Shown here: positions 27,098 to 34,759 of the stretch, in pieces
How the letters are laid out: every line of letters starts with the position of its first letter
Position numbering within the stretch: the stretch's first letter is position 1
Assembly (NCBI GenBank): GCA_020049855.1
Contig: JAGVLJ010000009.1
Span: 62,001-126,000 of the forward strand
Direction of reading: 5' to 3'
Origin: Bacteroidia bacterium
GTDB taxonomy: Bacteria; Bacteroidota; Bacteroidia; UKL13-3
Length of the DNA: 64,000 bases
The notes under the pieces: generated by a model
Database searches by the model: none
What the model was told of the DNA's origin: nothing
Seen by the model: the letters and a program-made list of their open reading frames with translations, nothing else
Made by a program: the position numbers and the translations under genes

Positions 27098-29035
27098 TTA
27101 CTTAACAATTACAGTTCCTCTATCTCCAAATATCTCTTTACGAAGATCCAATAGGTACTTTCCGGTAGGCATTAGTGCAGTATAATCTTCCCCTTTCTCG
27201 TAAGCGTTTTTTACCTCATTTTTAAATTCAGTTAATAATTCATCAATTCTTTTCCTTTTAAAATGAAAAATGATAGCCTCAACATGTTCCTTCATGTTTC
27301 TCTGTAACAACATCTCCGAAATATGAATTCTACTTTCTGCCTGGGAGTATCTTTTTGTAAGTAAATATTTGTCGTCATCAATTAGAAAAGCCGTCATTTT
27401 TTGAGCAATATTTTCATCCTTATAATTGATAAAGTGCTCAGTCCATTTTTCAGAAGGAGTATTGTCTATAAGATGACAAAATTCAACAAAAACTTTGTTG
27501 TAAACAGGGTTTCTAAAGTTGATTTGGTCGTCAAGAATTGCTGATATAATAATTTCGGCTAAGGTTTTTTCTTCGATGCGTACGTTGCCAAATTTTATTA
27601 ATACTTCTATTACATTAGCTTCCTGATTTATATTTTCGTCTGCAAATTCAACTTTGTTTTGCTCCAGCAATTCTTCGTAATTGAGAGATTCTTCATGGGT
27701 AGGTTTAATCAGTTCTTTATCTTCTTTCTTTCGATTCCTGAAAATCTTGTTCAGTTCATTGATTAAAACCTGTTCGCTTATGTCGAGCAGTTTGCTACAC
27801 TCTTTTACAAACACCGAACGTTTAATACTATCGGGGATTTTAGAAATACTTTCAACTATATTTCTGATTACTTCGGCTCGTTTTACCGGGTCATTTGCCG
27901 CCTCGGCCAGCAGCAGATTTGATTTAAAAATGATAAAATCTTTTTCGTTTGTGCGAATGTATTTGGCAAACGCTTCTCCACCCTGCGATTTGCAGTACGA
28001 ATCGGGATCTTCTCCTTCCGGAAATGTGACCACTTTAACGTTTAGTCCCTGCTCCAGAATCATATCTACCCCGCGCAATGAAGCTTTTAATCCGGCCTGA
28101 TCTCCATCATACAGTATGGTTACATTTTCGGTAAAACGTTTAATGAGTTTAATCTGGCCTTCCGTGAGTGAAGTTCCTGATGAAGCCACTACATTTTCAA
28201 TTCCTCCCTGATGCAGAGTAATCACATCGGTGTATCCTTCTACTAAATAGCAACGGTCGTGCTTGCGTATTTCTTGTTTGGCAAAATAGTATCCGTAAAG
28301 AATATCGCTTTTGTGATAGACTTCCGTTTCGGGCGAGTTTACGTACTTAGGTGCTTTCGGATCTTTTTTCATGATGCGTCCGCCAAAAGCTACTACGCGT
28401 CCGCTCAGATCGTGCACCGGAAACATTACCCGTCCCCTGAACAAGTCAAATATTTTGCCCTGCTCAGTTACGGTAATTAGTCCTGCCCGCTTTAAAAATT
28501 CTTCTTTATAACCGGAAGCAATTGCATGGTCATAAAAATGATTCCAGCCTTCTTTGCTATAGCCTAATCCGAATTTGCGAATAATTTCATGGCGAAACCC
28601 GCGTTCCTCAAAATAAGAAAGCCCTATGGTTTGCCCTTCTTCATCTTCCCATAGTTGTTGTGTGAAATAATCAGAAGCAAACTTGAGGGCAATGAGCACA
28701 CTTTCTCGTTCGTTTTGCGATTGCAGTGCTTCATCAGTGAGTTTTATTTCTTCAACCTCAATATTGTATTTATTGGCAAGGTATTTTAGTGCATCTGGAT
28801 AGCTTAGGCTATCATGTTCCATTATAAACCTTACGCTGTCACCTGCTTTGCCGCATCCAAAACACTTATAAATCCCTTTTGCAGGAGAAACTGTGAATGA
28901 GGGTGTTTTTTCGTTATGGAAGGGGCAAAGGCCAAGTAAATTGGCTCCGCGCTTCTTCAGGTTTACGTAATCGCCCACTACCTCCTCTATGCGGGAAGCA
29001 TTAATGATTTCTTCAACTTTTGGCTGTGGTATCAT
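27098..29035 (-). CDS. dnaG: DNA primase (DnaG)
   Basis: Synthesises RNA primers for DNA replication. The 645-residue protein has the CHC2 zinc ribbon (CPFHNEKTPSF with Cys37 and His40, CFGCGKAGD with Cys58 and Cys61) and the catalytic core with FGGRIMKKDPKAPKYVNSPET. The TOPRIM domain shows YLVEGYTDVITLHQGG, SSGTSLTEGQI and ILYDGDQAGLKA. A helical C-terminal region for helicase contact follows. Length is normal for Bacteroidota. A TTAATTTG (one mismatch to the -7 consensus) ends 18 nt before the ATG. The gene stands alone rather than in the rpsU-dnaG-rpoD arrangement of E. coli. Confidence 0.97.
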   Translation of the reverse strand: MIPQPKVEEIINASRIEEVVGDYVNLKKRGANLLGLCPFHNEKTPSFTVSPAKGIYKCFGCGKAGDSVRFIMEHDSLSYPDALKYLANKYNIEVEEIKLTDEALQSQNERESVLIALKFASDYFTQQLWEDEEGQTIGLSYFEERGFRHEIIRKFGLGYSKEGWNHFYDHAIASGYKEEFLKRAGLITVTEQGKIFDLFRGRVMFPVHDLSGRVVAFGGRIMKKDPKAPKYVNSPETEVYHKSDILYGYYFAKQEIRKHDRCYLVEGYTDVITLHQGGIENVVASSGTSLTEGQIKLIKRFTENVTILYDGDQAGLKASLRGVDMILEQGLNVKVVTFPEGEDPDSYCKSQGGEAFAKYIRTNEKDFIIFKSNLLLAEAANDPVKRAEVIRNIVESISKIPDSIKRSVFVKECSKLLDISEQVLINELNKIFRNRKKEDKELIKPTHEESLNYEELLEQNKVEFADENINQEANVIEVLIKFGNVRIEEKTLAEIIISAILDDQINFRNPVYNKVFVEFCHLIDNTPSEKWTEHFINYKDENIAQKMTAFLIDDDKYLLTKRYSQAESRIHISEMLLQRNMKEHVEAIIFHFKRKRIDELLTEFKNEVKNAYEKGEDYTALMPTGKYLLDLRKEIFGDRGTVIVK

Positions 29036-29127
29036 GGGTTGCTACGGAAGGTGCAAATTAACATTTTCAAGATTACAGTAAAAGCATTAGAAGGAAAACA
29101 TTTTGTAACTGAAATTGAACGTACTAT

Positions 29128-30402
29128 CTAAAACCGAGGGATAAACTCAATTCCATTAAACATATACACAATGCCTCCAATGGTGATACTGCATGAACCA
29201 GCAGTTAAATGAATGTCGGTTATGTCTTCGCTTGAGGTATGGATAGAGCCATGTGTGGCGTAGGCCAATGCCAGATATTGTGGATTTACTCCTGCTCGCT
29301 GATTGGCAAGTAATATATGTATCGGCTTGCCAATAGTAGCTATAAAGGCGATGTCGCGCATATTGGCCAGGTTATCGGCAATCAGCACAATGTCGTCACA
29401 CTTCTGGCAGTTTTTTAATCCTTCTAAAATGGCCTCCACATCATTTTCCGGTGCATCACCACCATTTCCTTTTTGCATGGCATCGGCTACACTTTGGGCT
29501 ATATCGGCAGTGGTGGCGGCATCAAGGTGGTGAATGCCCCCTGTTGTAAGTTCTTTCTTTTGAGCGTCCCCTTTTTGATCTCCATCATTAAAAAAAACAA
29601 AATGCCTTATTTGTTTCTTTTTAAAATGTTCTTTATGCCAAATCATTAACTGTGCCGTAGACTGAGACATACTCCCTGTTACATCTACCACCATTAGCAT
29701 GTTGTTCCATTTGTTTCGGTTTAAAACATTCATTATGGTTGAATCATGCAGATTAAAAAAAGGCAAATATTTCTTTGAAAAATATACGGCAGTTGCACTG
29801 TCTGGTACAAATCCTTTCTGTTTATCCCATTTCGATTTCATGAAATACAAAATGGAATCCTGATCCACCATTTTGCTTACCTCTTTACTTACAGTATCCA
29901 GAAAAAACAATTCGGCTTCCATTAATTTTTCGTTTTGTTCAGGTCTAAGGTACACTATAAATCCATGAAATATTTTCTTGCCCTGTGCTGATGATTGGCA
30001 ATCAGTTTGCGCTATCATTTTCCATTCGATGGTGGGATTGGAAAGGAAAGTTGGTGCAATTTTGGTTAAGGCCTCTAAACGCTGTTGATTCAATAATTGT
30101 TGATTGAACGAATTGGATTCATGAAAGGTGGTGAAAACAAGTTCTATTTTTTCAATTACTCTTCCCGAAATAAGGTTGCATTGTTCAGGAAATAAAATGG
30201 TTGAGGAGGCAAAATCTACCTGAATGTAAACGGTATCATGAGCTGGTTTCACGGATACAGTTGAAACAAACACCGTTGGTTTGTTTAACACATGGGCTAT
30301 GCCTGTTTGTGCATTACCATACCCGTTAAACAAAATAAGTATAATCGTTTGGGGAAATATTCGTAATTCACATGCCCACCGATTGTACCAATCGTAAATC
30401 AT
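29128..30402 (-). CDS. Exported von Willebrand factor A domain protein, unknown function
   Basis: 424 residues. The N-terminus (IFPQTIILILFNGYGNAQ) looks like a signal peptide after a polar lead. The central VWA domain begins at about residue 230 with MLMVVDVTGSMSQSTAQ, a MIDAS metal site of the DxTxS type. DIVLIADNLANMRDI follows near the later MIDAS region. The N-terminal 200 residues are not recognised, and the C-terminus is a short beta-rich tail. It is probably a periplasmic or surface protein binding Mg2+ and a partner. A -7-like TATCTTG at 30413-30407 ends 4 nt before the ATG. Neighbours on this strand (dnaG) give no functional hint. Confidence 0.75.
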   Translation of the reverse strand: MIYDWYNRWACELRIFPQTIILILFNGYGNAQTGIAHVLNKPTVFVSTVSVKPAHDTVYIQVDFASSTILFPEQCNLISGRVIEKIELVFTTFHESNSFNQQLLNQQRLEALTKIAPTFLSNPTIEWKMIAQTDCQSSAQGKKIFHGFIVYLRPEQNEKLMEAELFFLDTVSKEVSKMVDQDSILYFMKSKWDKQKGFVPDSATAVYFSKKYLPFFNLHDSTIMNVLNRNKWNNMLMVVDVTGSMSQSTAQLMIWHKEHFKKKQIRHFVFFNDGDQKGDAQKKELTTGGIHHLDAATTADIAQSVADAMQKGNGGDAPENDVEAILEGLKNCQKCDDIVLIADNLANMRDIAFIATIGKPIHILLANQRAGVNPQYLALAYATHGSIHTSSEDITDIHLTAGSCSITIGGIVYMFNGIEFIPRF

Positions 30403-30406
30403 AAGG

Positions 30407-30413
30407 CAAGATA
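30407..30413 (-). promoter_or_regulatory. Candidate -7 element for the VWA gene
   Basis: TATCTTG on the minus strand resembles TAnnTTTG with one T missing and ends 4 nt before the ATG at 30402. Confidence 0.35.
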
Positions 30414-30488
30414 CTAATTTTTGGTATTATCAATGTCAGATACAAAGTTGATGATATGGTTTGGGATTAATTGATGGTATATTTGGTT

Positions 30489-30496
30489 TAACTTTG
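30489..30496 (+). promoter_or_regulatory. -7 promoter element for the lipoprotein gene at 30503
   Basis: TAACTTTG, an exact TAnnTTTG match, ends 6 nt before the ATG at 30503. The intergenic region to the divergent VWA gene is only 100 nt. Confidence 0.55.
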
Positions 30497-30502
30497 TAGT
30501 AA

Positions 30503-31162
30503 ATGGGCAATACTATGGCTAAAAGGGCTCTTTATTTTTCTAGTTTTCTATTTTTTTATGCCTGCTCTTTTTCTGACGAACATGGCGAAAATAAACCCTA
30601 TCCATGCCAGGATCCAACTAATATTTATTGCCTGTTGAGCAATTATTATGTACCGGAAATACGGTATCCCGATACCCCGCTGCTGCTGTTTGAGTATGGT
30701 GGGTGGTACGTTATGCATACAGAATTTGAAACTATTGTGCGGCCATTTCTTAGTGATAGTCTTAAACTGGAAGTATCCGAAATTGACTATATGGATTCTT
30801 GCCTCAATATGCATCCCGTAAATATTCATACCTCTGATGATTTCAGGAAAGCTTTTTTTGTACATGATACCACTTGGGTATGGAGTGCTGAGTTGCTAAA
30901 GGGAGTTCGAATTGTTCCGCATCAATTGGTGGATTCTGTAAATAGGATTTTTATAAGTAATGGATATCCTGCCCGACAGGAATTGGCGCACAACCTGTTT
31001 CCGCACGGATATATTGTGTTATCAAAACCTGTAATGAACAGGGAGGGGAGTGTGATTCATTTCTATGAGCAGTATTACGGTCGCGCGGAGAATGATTATA
31101 TACGGTTCATTATTTTTTATAGAGATAAAAAACTGGGTTGGCAGATGAAGATGTTGTTTTAG
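30503..31162 (+). CDS. Predicted lipoprotein of unknown function
   Basis: 219 residues with a lipoprotein signal: a basic start, hydrophobic LYFSSFLFFYAC with lipobox FYAC, then a polar mature chain. Notable parts are YYVPEIRYPDTPLLLFEYGGWYVMHTEFE and HDTTWVWSAELLKGVRIVP. The C-terminus FIIFYRDKKLGWQMKMLF has a strand-rich look. No family is recognised. The ATG at 30503 fits a TAACTTTG promoter ending 6 nt upstream; an in-frame ATG four codons later (30515) would also give the full signal peptide. Single-gene unit that converges on priA across 113 nt. Confidence 0.65.
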   Translation: MGNTMAKRALYFSSFLFFYACSFSDEHGENKPYPCQDPTNIYCLLSNYYVPEIRYPDTPLLLFEYGGWYVMHTEFETIVRPFLSDSLKLEVSEIDYMDSCLNMHPVNIHTSDDFRKAFFVHDTTWVWSAELLKGVRIVPHQLVDSVNRIFISNGYPARQELAHNLFPHGYIVLSKPVMNREGSVIHFYEQYYGRAENDYIRFIIFYRDKKLGWQMKMLF

Positions 31163-31275
31163 CAGTTATTGCCATGATATCAGGTTCGGTCTTTTTGCAG
31201 GTGGTTTAACCATTCAAAGGCAGGTTTTAGCTTTGCTCTAACTGACACCACCCGTTATAAATTTTGATATAACTT

Positions 31276-33765
31276 TTAATATGGGTCTACATCAGGTATT
31301 ACATCAATGGTTCGGAATGTTTTATCTAACTGATGCCATTGTTCTATTACATTACGAATAAGTTGTTTTACCTTGGCGGGAGATGTATTTTCTTTTTCAA
31401 ATTTAATAAGCAACTGTTGCATATACTTGTTTTTTATCTTACCCACATACGGACTTTCAGGTCCTATAATCCGTTTGCCCATTTGTAAGCGCATCAGTTT
31501 GGCTAATGCATCGGCTCCAAACTTTACCAGTTTTTCTTCTTTGTGTTTAAGGGTTAATTTAATTAGTCTGTAGTAGGGTGGATAATGAAACTGTTCCCTG
31601 TCGGGCATTTCAATTGAGAATAGCCTGAAATAATCATGATTGACAAGAAGCTGTAAAACCCTGTGCATTGGGTTAGATGTTTGAATAATTACTTTACCTT
31701 TTCGGTGTGTGCGTCCTGCTCTTCCTGCCACTTGTTCAATTAGCTGAAATGCTTTTTCATTTGCCCTAAAATCGGGGAAATTCAACAGGCTATCGGCATT
31801 TAAAATACCTACCAAATTTACTTTGGCAAAATCAAGTCCTTTTGAAATCATTTGTGTGCCAATAAGCACATCGGCTTTATGTTGCTCAAAATCGTGAAGA
31901 ATATCTGTATGGCTGTTTTTAGTTCGGGTGGCATCCAAATCAAGGCGAAGTAATCTGGCTGTTGGAATCAACATATTTAGTTCATCCTCCACGCGCTCGG
32001 TGCCAAAGCCTACCATACTTAGTTGACTGCTGCCACATTGTTTGCATTTTACCGGTGGCACTTCGCTGTAGCCGCAAAAATGGCAATGTACTTTGTGTGA
32101 TATTTTGTGATAAGTGAGGTGAATATCACAGTTTATACATTTAGGCACCCAACTGCAAATGGCACATTCAAGCATAGGAGCATAGCCTCGTCTGTTTTGA
32201 AATAGGATAGCTTGTTCGCCCGATTTCAGGCATTGTTCCAGTTCGGTGAGTAATAGTTCGCCAAACATGGCACGCATTGTTTTTTTCTTTTTATCGTGGC
32301 TCACATCGGCCAGCACCATTTCGGGTAGGTCGAGTTCGCTAAAACGTTTCATTAATTCCACTAATCCGTATTTGCCGATATTGGCATTAAAGTATGTTTC
32401 GTATGAGGGAGTTGCTGAACCTAATAGTACAGGGGCTTTCCAAATGGATGCAAGGTAAATGGCTGCATCACGGGCATGATAGCGGGGGGCTGGGTCTTGC
32501 TGCTTAAACGAGTTTTCATGCTCTTCATCTACAATTACAAGCCCCAGATTTTTATAGGGGAGAAACATGGATGAACGCGGGCCTAGCACTAATTGGGCCT
32601 TTCCACTGGAAATTCGTTGCCAATTATCAATCCGTTCACGGTCGCTTAATCGCGAGTGAAAAGTTACAATATGAGTTCCAAAATACCTTCTCAATCGCAT
32701 AATTACCTGTGCCGTTAGTGCAATTTCGGGCAGCAGGTACAACACCTGTTTTCCTTTATTCAACTCTTCTTCTATAAGTTTTACATACACATGAGTTTTT
32801 CCGCTTCCGGTAATACCATGCAGCAAAACCACTTGCTTTTCGGCAAAAAGTTGTTTAATTTTAACAACAGATGATTCTTGTTCTTCATTCAGGTCAAACT
32901 GAATATTAATTGATGACGGAATCAAAAACTCTTCTTCTTTTAACGCATAAACGTCAAAAATTTCTTTTTCACATAAAGCACGAAAAATGGCATCTGACGA
33001 GCGGCTCTGTTCTATCAATTCTTTTTTAGAGATGCGCGATTTGTTAAAACTCATTTGCATAAAAGCCATCACTAAATCCAGTTGTTTTGGAGCTTTTTTT
33101 TCCAGTTTATCAAACAACACTTTTAGCTCTGCTTCCCCCGAGTACAATTTACCCATCCTAACGCAGGTAATTGTTTTTGGTTTATACGTATTTTTTAATT
33201 CTTCCTGTATCAAAATAAGGTTTCCGGCCAGTAACTCTTTGAGCAGGTGATGCACCTGTTTTTGCTGTACTATTTCACCAATTTGTGAAATAGTAAGTTC
33301 ATTGTTTTTTTCCAATGCCTCCACAATCAGGTATTGTTTATCGCTTAGTAAACCATAGTCAATCTCAGTTTCGCGGTTTAAAAAAACTTTCGATTCGCTT
33401 TCCAGTTTTAATCCAGCTGGCAAAGCAACATTCATTACTTCACCCAGAGCGCACATGTAGTACGATGCCATCCATTCCCACAGTTGCAGTTGCTTAGCAT
33501 TTACCACCGGGTGTTCATCAATAATGGCGTGCAAAAATTTGGCTTCGTATCCTACCGGAGCTTTACTATGTATTGAGTGAACAATAGCCGAGTACAATTT
33601 TTTCTTCCCGAATTGTACTGTTACACGTATCCCTTGTTTTACAGTACTGTTCAATTCAAATGGAATTCGGTACGTAAATGTTTTAGGCAGTGCCAGCGGA
33701 AGAATTACCTCGGCAAATAAAGTTTCCCGCTCCAAGTGATTGGTATCCGTGTTCAGTTCTAGCAA
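31276..33765 (-). CDS. priA: Primosomal replication restart helicase (PriA)
   Basis: Superfamily 2 helicase that reloads the replisome at stalled forks. At about 829 residues it has the N-terminal DNA-binding domain (FAEVILPLALPKTFTYRIP), Walker A LLHGITGSGKTHVYVKL, the DEEH box in LVIVDEEHENSFKQQDPAPRYHARD, and the eight-Cys zinc region CAICSWVPKCINCDI...CHFCGYSEVPPVKCKQCG. Helicase motifs V and VI (GTQMISKGLDF, EQVAGRAGRTHRKG) complete it. The start is uncertain: no ATG is available. TTG at 33765 is used here, 2 nt after the sixA stop, while TTG at 33735 would begin just before the conserved region. It is last in a DUF423-sixA-priA operon. Confidence 0.94.
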   Translation of the reverse strand: MLELNTDTNHLERETLFAEVILPLALPKTFTYRIPFELNSTVKQGIRVTVQFGKKKLYSAIVHSIHSKAPVGYEAKFLHAIIDEHPVVNAKQLQLWEWMASYYMCALGEVMNVALPAGLKLESESKVFLNRETEIDYGLLSDKQYLIVEALEKNNELTISQIGEIVQQKQVHHLLKELLAGNLILIQEELKNTYKPKTITCVRMGKLYSGEAELKVLFDKLEKKAPKQLDLVMAFMQMSFNKSRISKKELIEQSRSSDAIFRALCEKEIFDVYALKEEEFLIPSSINIQFDLNEEQESSVVKIKQLFAEKQVVLLHGITGSGKTHVYVKLIEEELNKGKQVLYLLPEIALTAQVIMRLRRYFGTHIVTFHSRLSDRERIDNWQRISSGKAQLVLGPRSSMFLPYKNLGLVIVDEEHENSFKQQDPAPRYHARDAAIYLASIWKAPVLLGSATPSYETYFNANIGKYGLVELMKRFSELDLPEMVLADVSHDKKKKTMRAMFGELLLTELEQCLKSGEQAILFQNRRGYAPMLECAICSWVPKCINCDIHLTYHKISHKVHCHFCGYSEVPPVKCKQCGSSQLSMVGFGTERVEDELNMLIPTARLLRLDLDATRTKNSHTDILHDFEQHKADVLIGTQMISKGLDFAKVNLVGILNADSLLNFPDFRANEKAFQLIEQVAGRAGRTHRKGKVIIQTSNPMHRVLQLLVNHDYFRLFSIEMPDREQFHYPPYYRLIKLTLKHKEEKLVKFGADALAKLMRLQMGKRIIGPESPYVGKIKNKYMQQLLIKFEKENTSPAKVKQLIRNVIEQWHQLDKTFRTIDVIPDVDPY

Positions 33766-33767
33766 AA

Positions 33768-34277
33768 TTAGTTAGGGTCTTGTTGTTGTATGCGTTTAGG
33801 ATAATCAAGTTCAATTACTTTTGCACAAGCCATTTTGAGTTGTTTCCAACTGGTAATATTTAACTCCAGATAAGCCATTCCGCAGGTCGGAAAATCCATC
33901 ATAAATTCTCCGGCCAAAAAACCAAGAAAGTAGCTGATACCCGGATTATGCCCAACCATAACAATGCTCTTGGCTGTATCGGATTGCTGATGTAGTACCT
34001 CTATTAAATCATCAATCGATGCTTCATAAATGGCATGATTCAGGTCGATATCATCAGTGGCGTAATTGATTTCTTTTGCCAATAAGCGGGCAGTTTTAAG
34101 TGCACGTTTTGCCGGGCTTGATATGATTAGATCTACCGACCATTTTTTTTCGGATAGCCGTTTACCCATTTCCGGTGCATTTTGTTTTCCGCGTTCATTC
34201 AATGGTCGGTCAAAATCTTTTAATTCGGGATTTTCCCAACCTGATTTTGCATGACGAACCAGTAACAATTGTTTCAT
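33768..34277 (-). CDS. SixA-like phosphohistidine phosphatase (histidine phosphatase superfamily)
   Basis: 169 residues with the branch-1 histidine phosphatase start QLLLVRHAKSGWENPELKDFDRPLNERG, where RHA holds the phospho-accepting His. IISSPAKRALKTARLLA carries the phosphate-binding Arg, and IVMVGHNPGISYFLGFLAG the second catalytic His. This pattern matches SixA-type enzymes that dephosphorylate His-containing phosphotransfer domains, but other phosphomonoesters are possible. The frame runs up to 34424, but the ATG at 34277 is the family start and overlaps the TGA of the upstream DUF423 gene by 4 nt (ATGA), indicating translational coupling. Confidence 0.88.
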   Translation of the reverse strand: MKQLLLVRHAKSGWENPELKDFDRPLNERGKQNAPEMGKRLSEKKWSVDLIISSPAKRALKTARLLAKEINYATDDIDLNHAIYEASIDDLIEVLHQQSDTAKSIVMVGHNPGISYFLGFLAGEFMMDFPTCGMAYLELNITSWKQLKMACAKVIELDYPKRIQQQDPN

Positions 34278-34678
34278 TTTTTCGATATTTTCCCAATTGC
34301 AAACCCTGCCAGTATCCAACCGCTTATGAGACAAATGCCGCCTACGGGTGTAATGGCTCCCAGCCAACGCATATTGGTTGTAGTAAATAAAGCGGCAGTA
34401 CTCATGCCGTAAAGGCTTATGCAAAAAACAGCGAGCCCGCCCAGAATAAGCAACCGTATAACTGAGAAACGGGAAAGATTATACTGTGCATGTGCCATTC
34501 CCAGAATGAGCAAGGCAATGGCATTATACACATGATACCTTGCGGCTGTTTCAAAAATATCCAGTTCGTGTTCTCCTACTTTCCCTTCAAGGCCATGTTT
34601 TCCAAAAGCACCTAAGGCTATGCCCACACTAATTAAAAACGCGGCCAATTGCATGGTTTTGATTCCTTGTTGTTGCAT
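34274..34678 (-). CDS. DUF423 small membrane protein (YgdD/YwdK family)
   Basis: 134-residue inner-membrane protein with four hydrophobic segments. The family signature is seen in LISVGIALGAFGKHGLE and in FETAARYHVYNAIALLILGM, followed by GGLAVFCISLYGMS and LGAITPVGGICLISGWILAGF. Function of the family is unknown. The start may be the ATG at 34678 or the ATG at 34654 (MQLAAFLIS); the second is closer to the usual N-terminus. The stop overlaps the sixA-like start. Confidence 0.9.
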   Translation of the reverse strand: MQQQGIKTMQLAAFLISVGIALGAFGKHGLEGKVGEHELDIFETAARYHVYNAIALLILGMAHAQYNLSRFSVIRLLILGGLAVFCISLYGMSTAALFTTTNMRWLGAITPVGGICLISGWILAGFAIGKISKK

Positions 34679-34759
34679 TCTACTTTACTATACAGCTTGT
34701 TGACAAATAACAGCAATTTATAACCTTTTTAAAAGGAATTTTGAGAGAACATAAATTAG

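Noticed and set aside
31253-31272. AT-only inverted repeat GTTATA...TATAAC between the lipoprotein and priA genes
   Set aside because: Six-bp A/T stem with an 8-nt loop is too weak to call a terminator.
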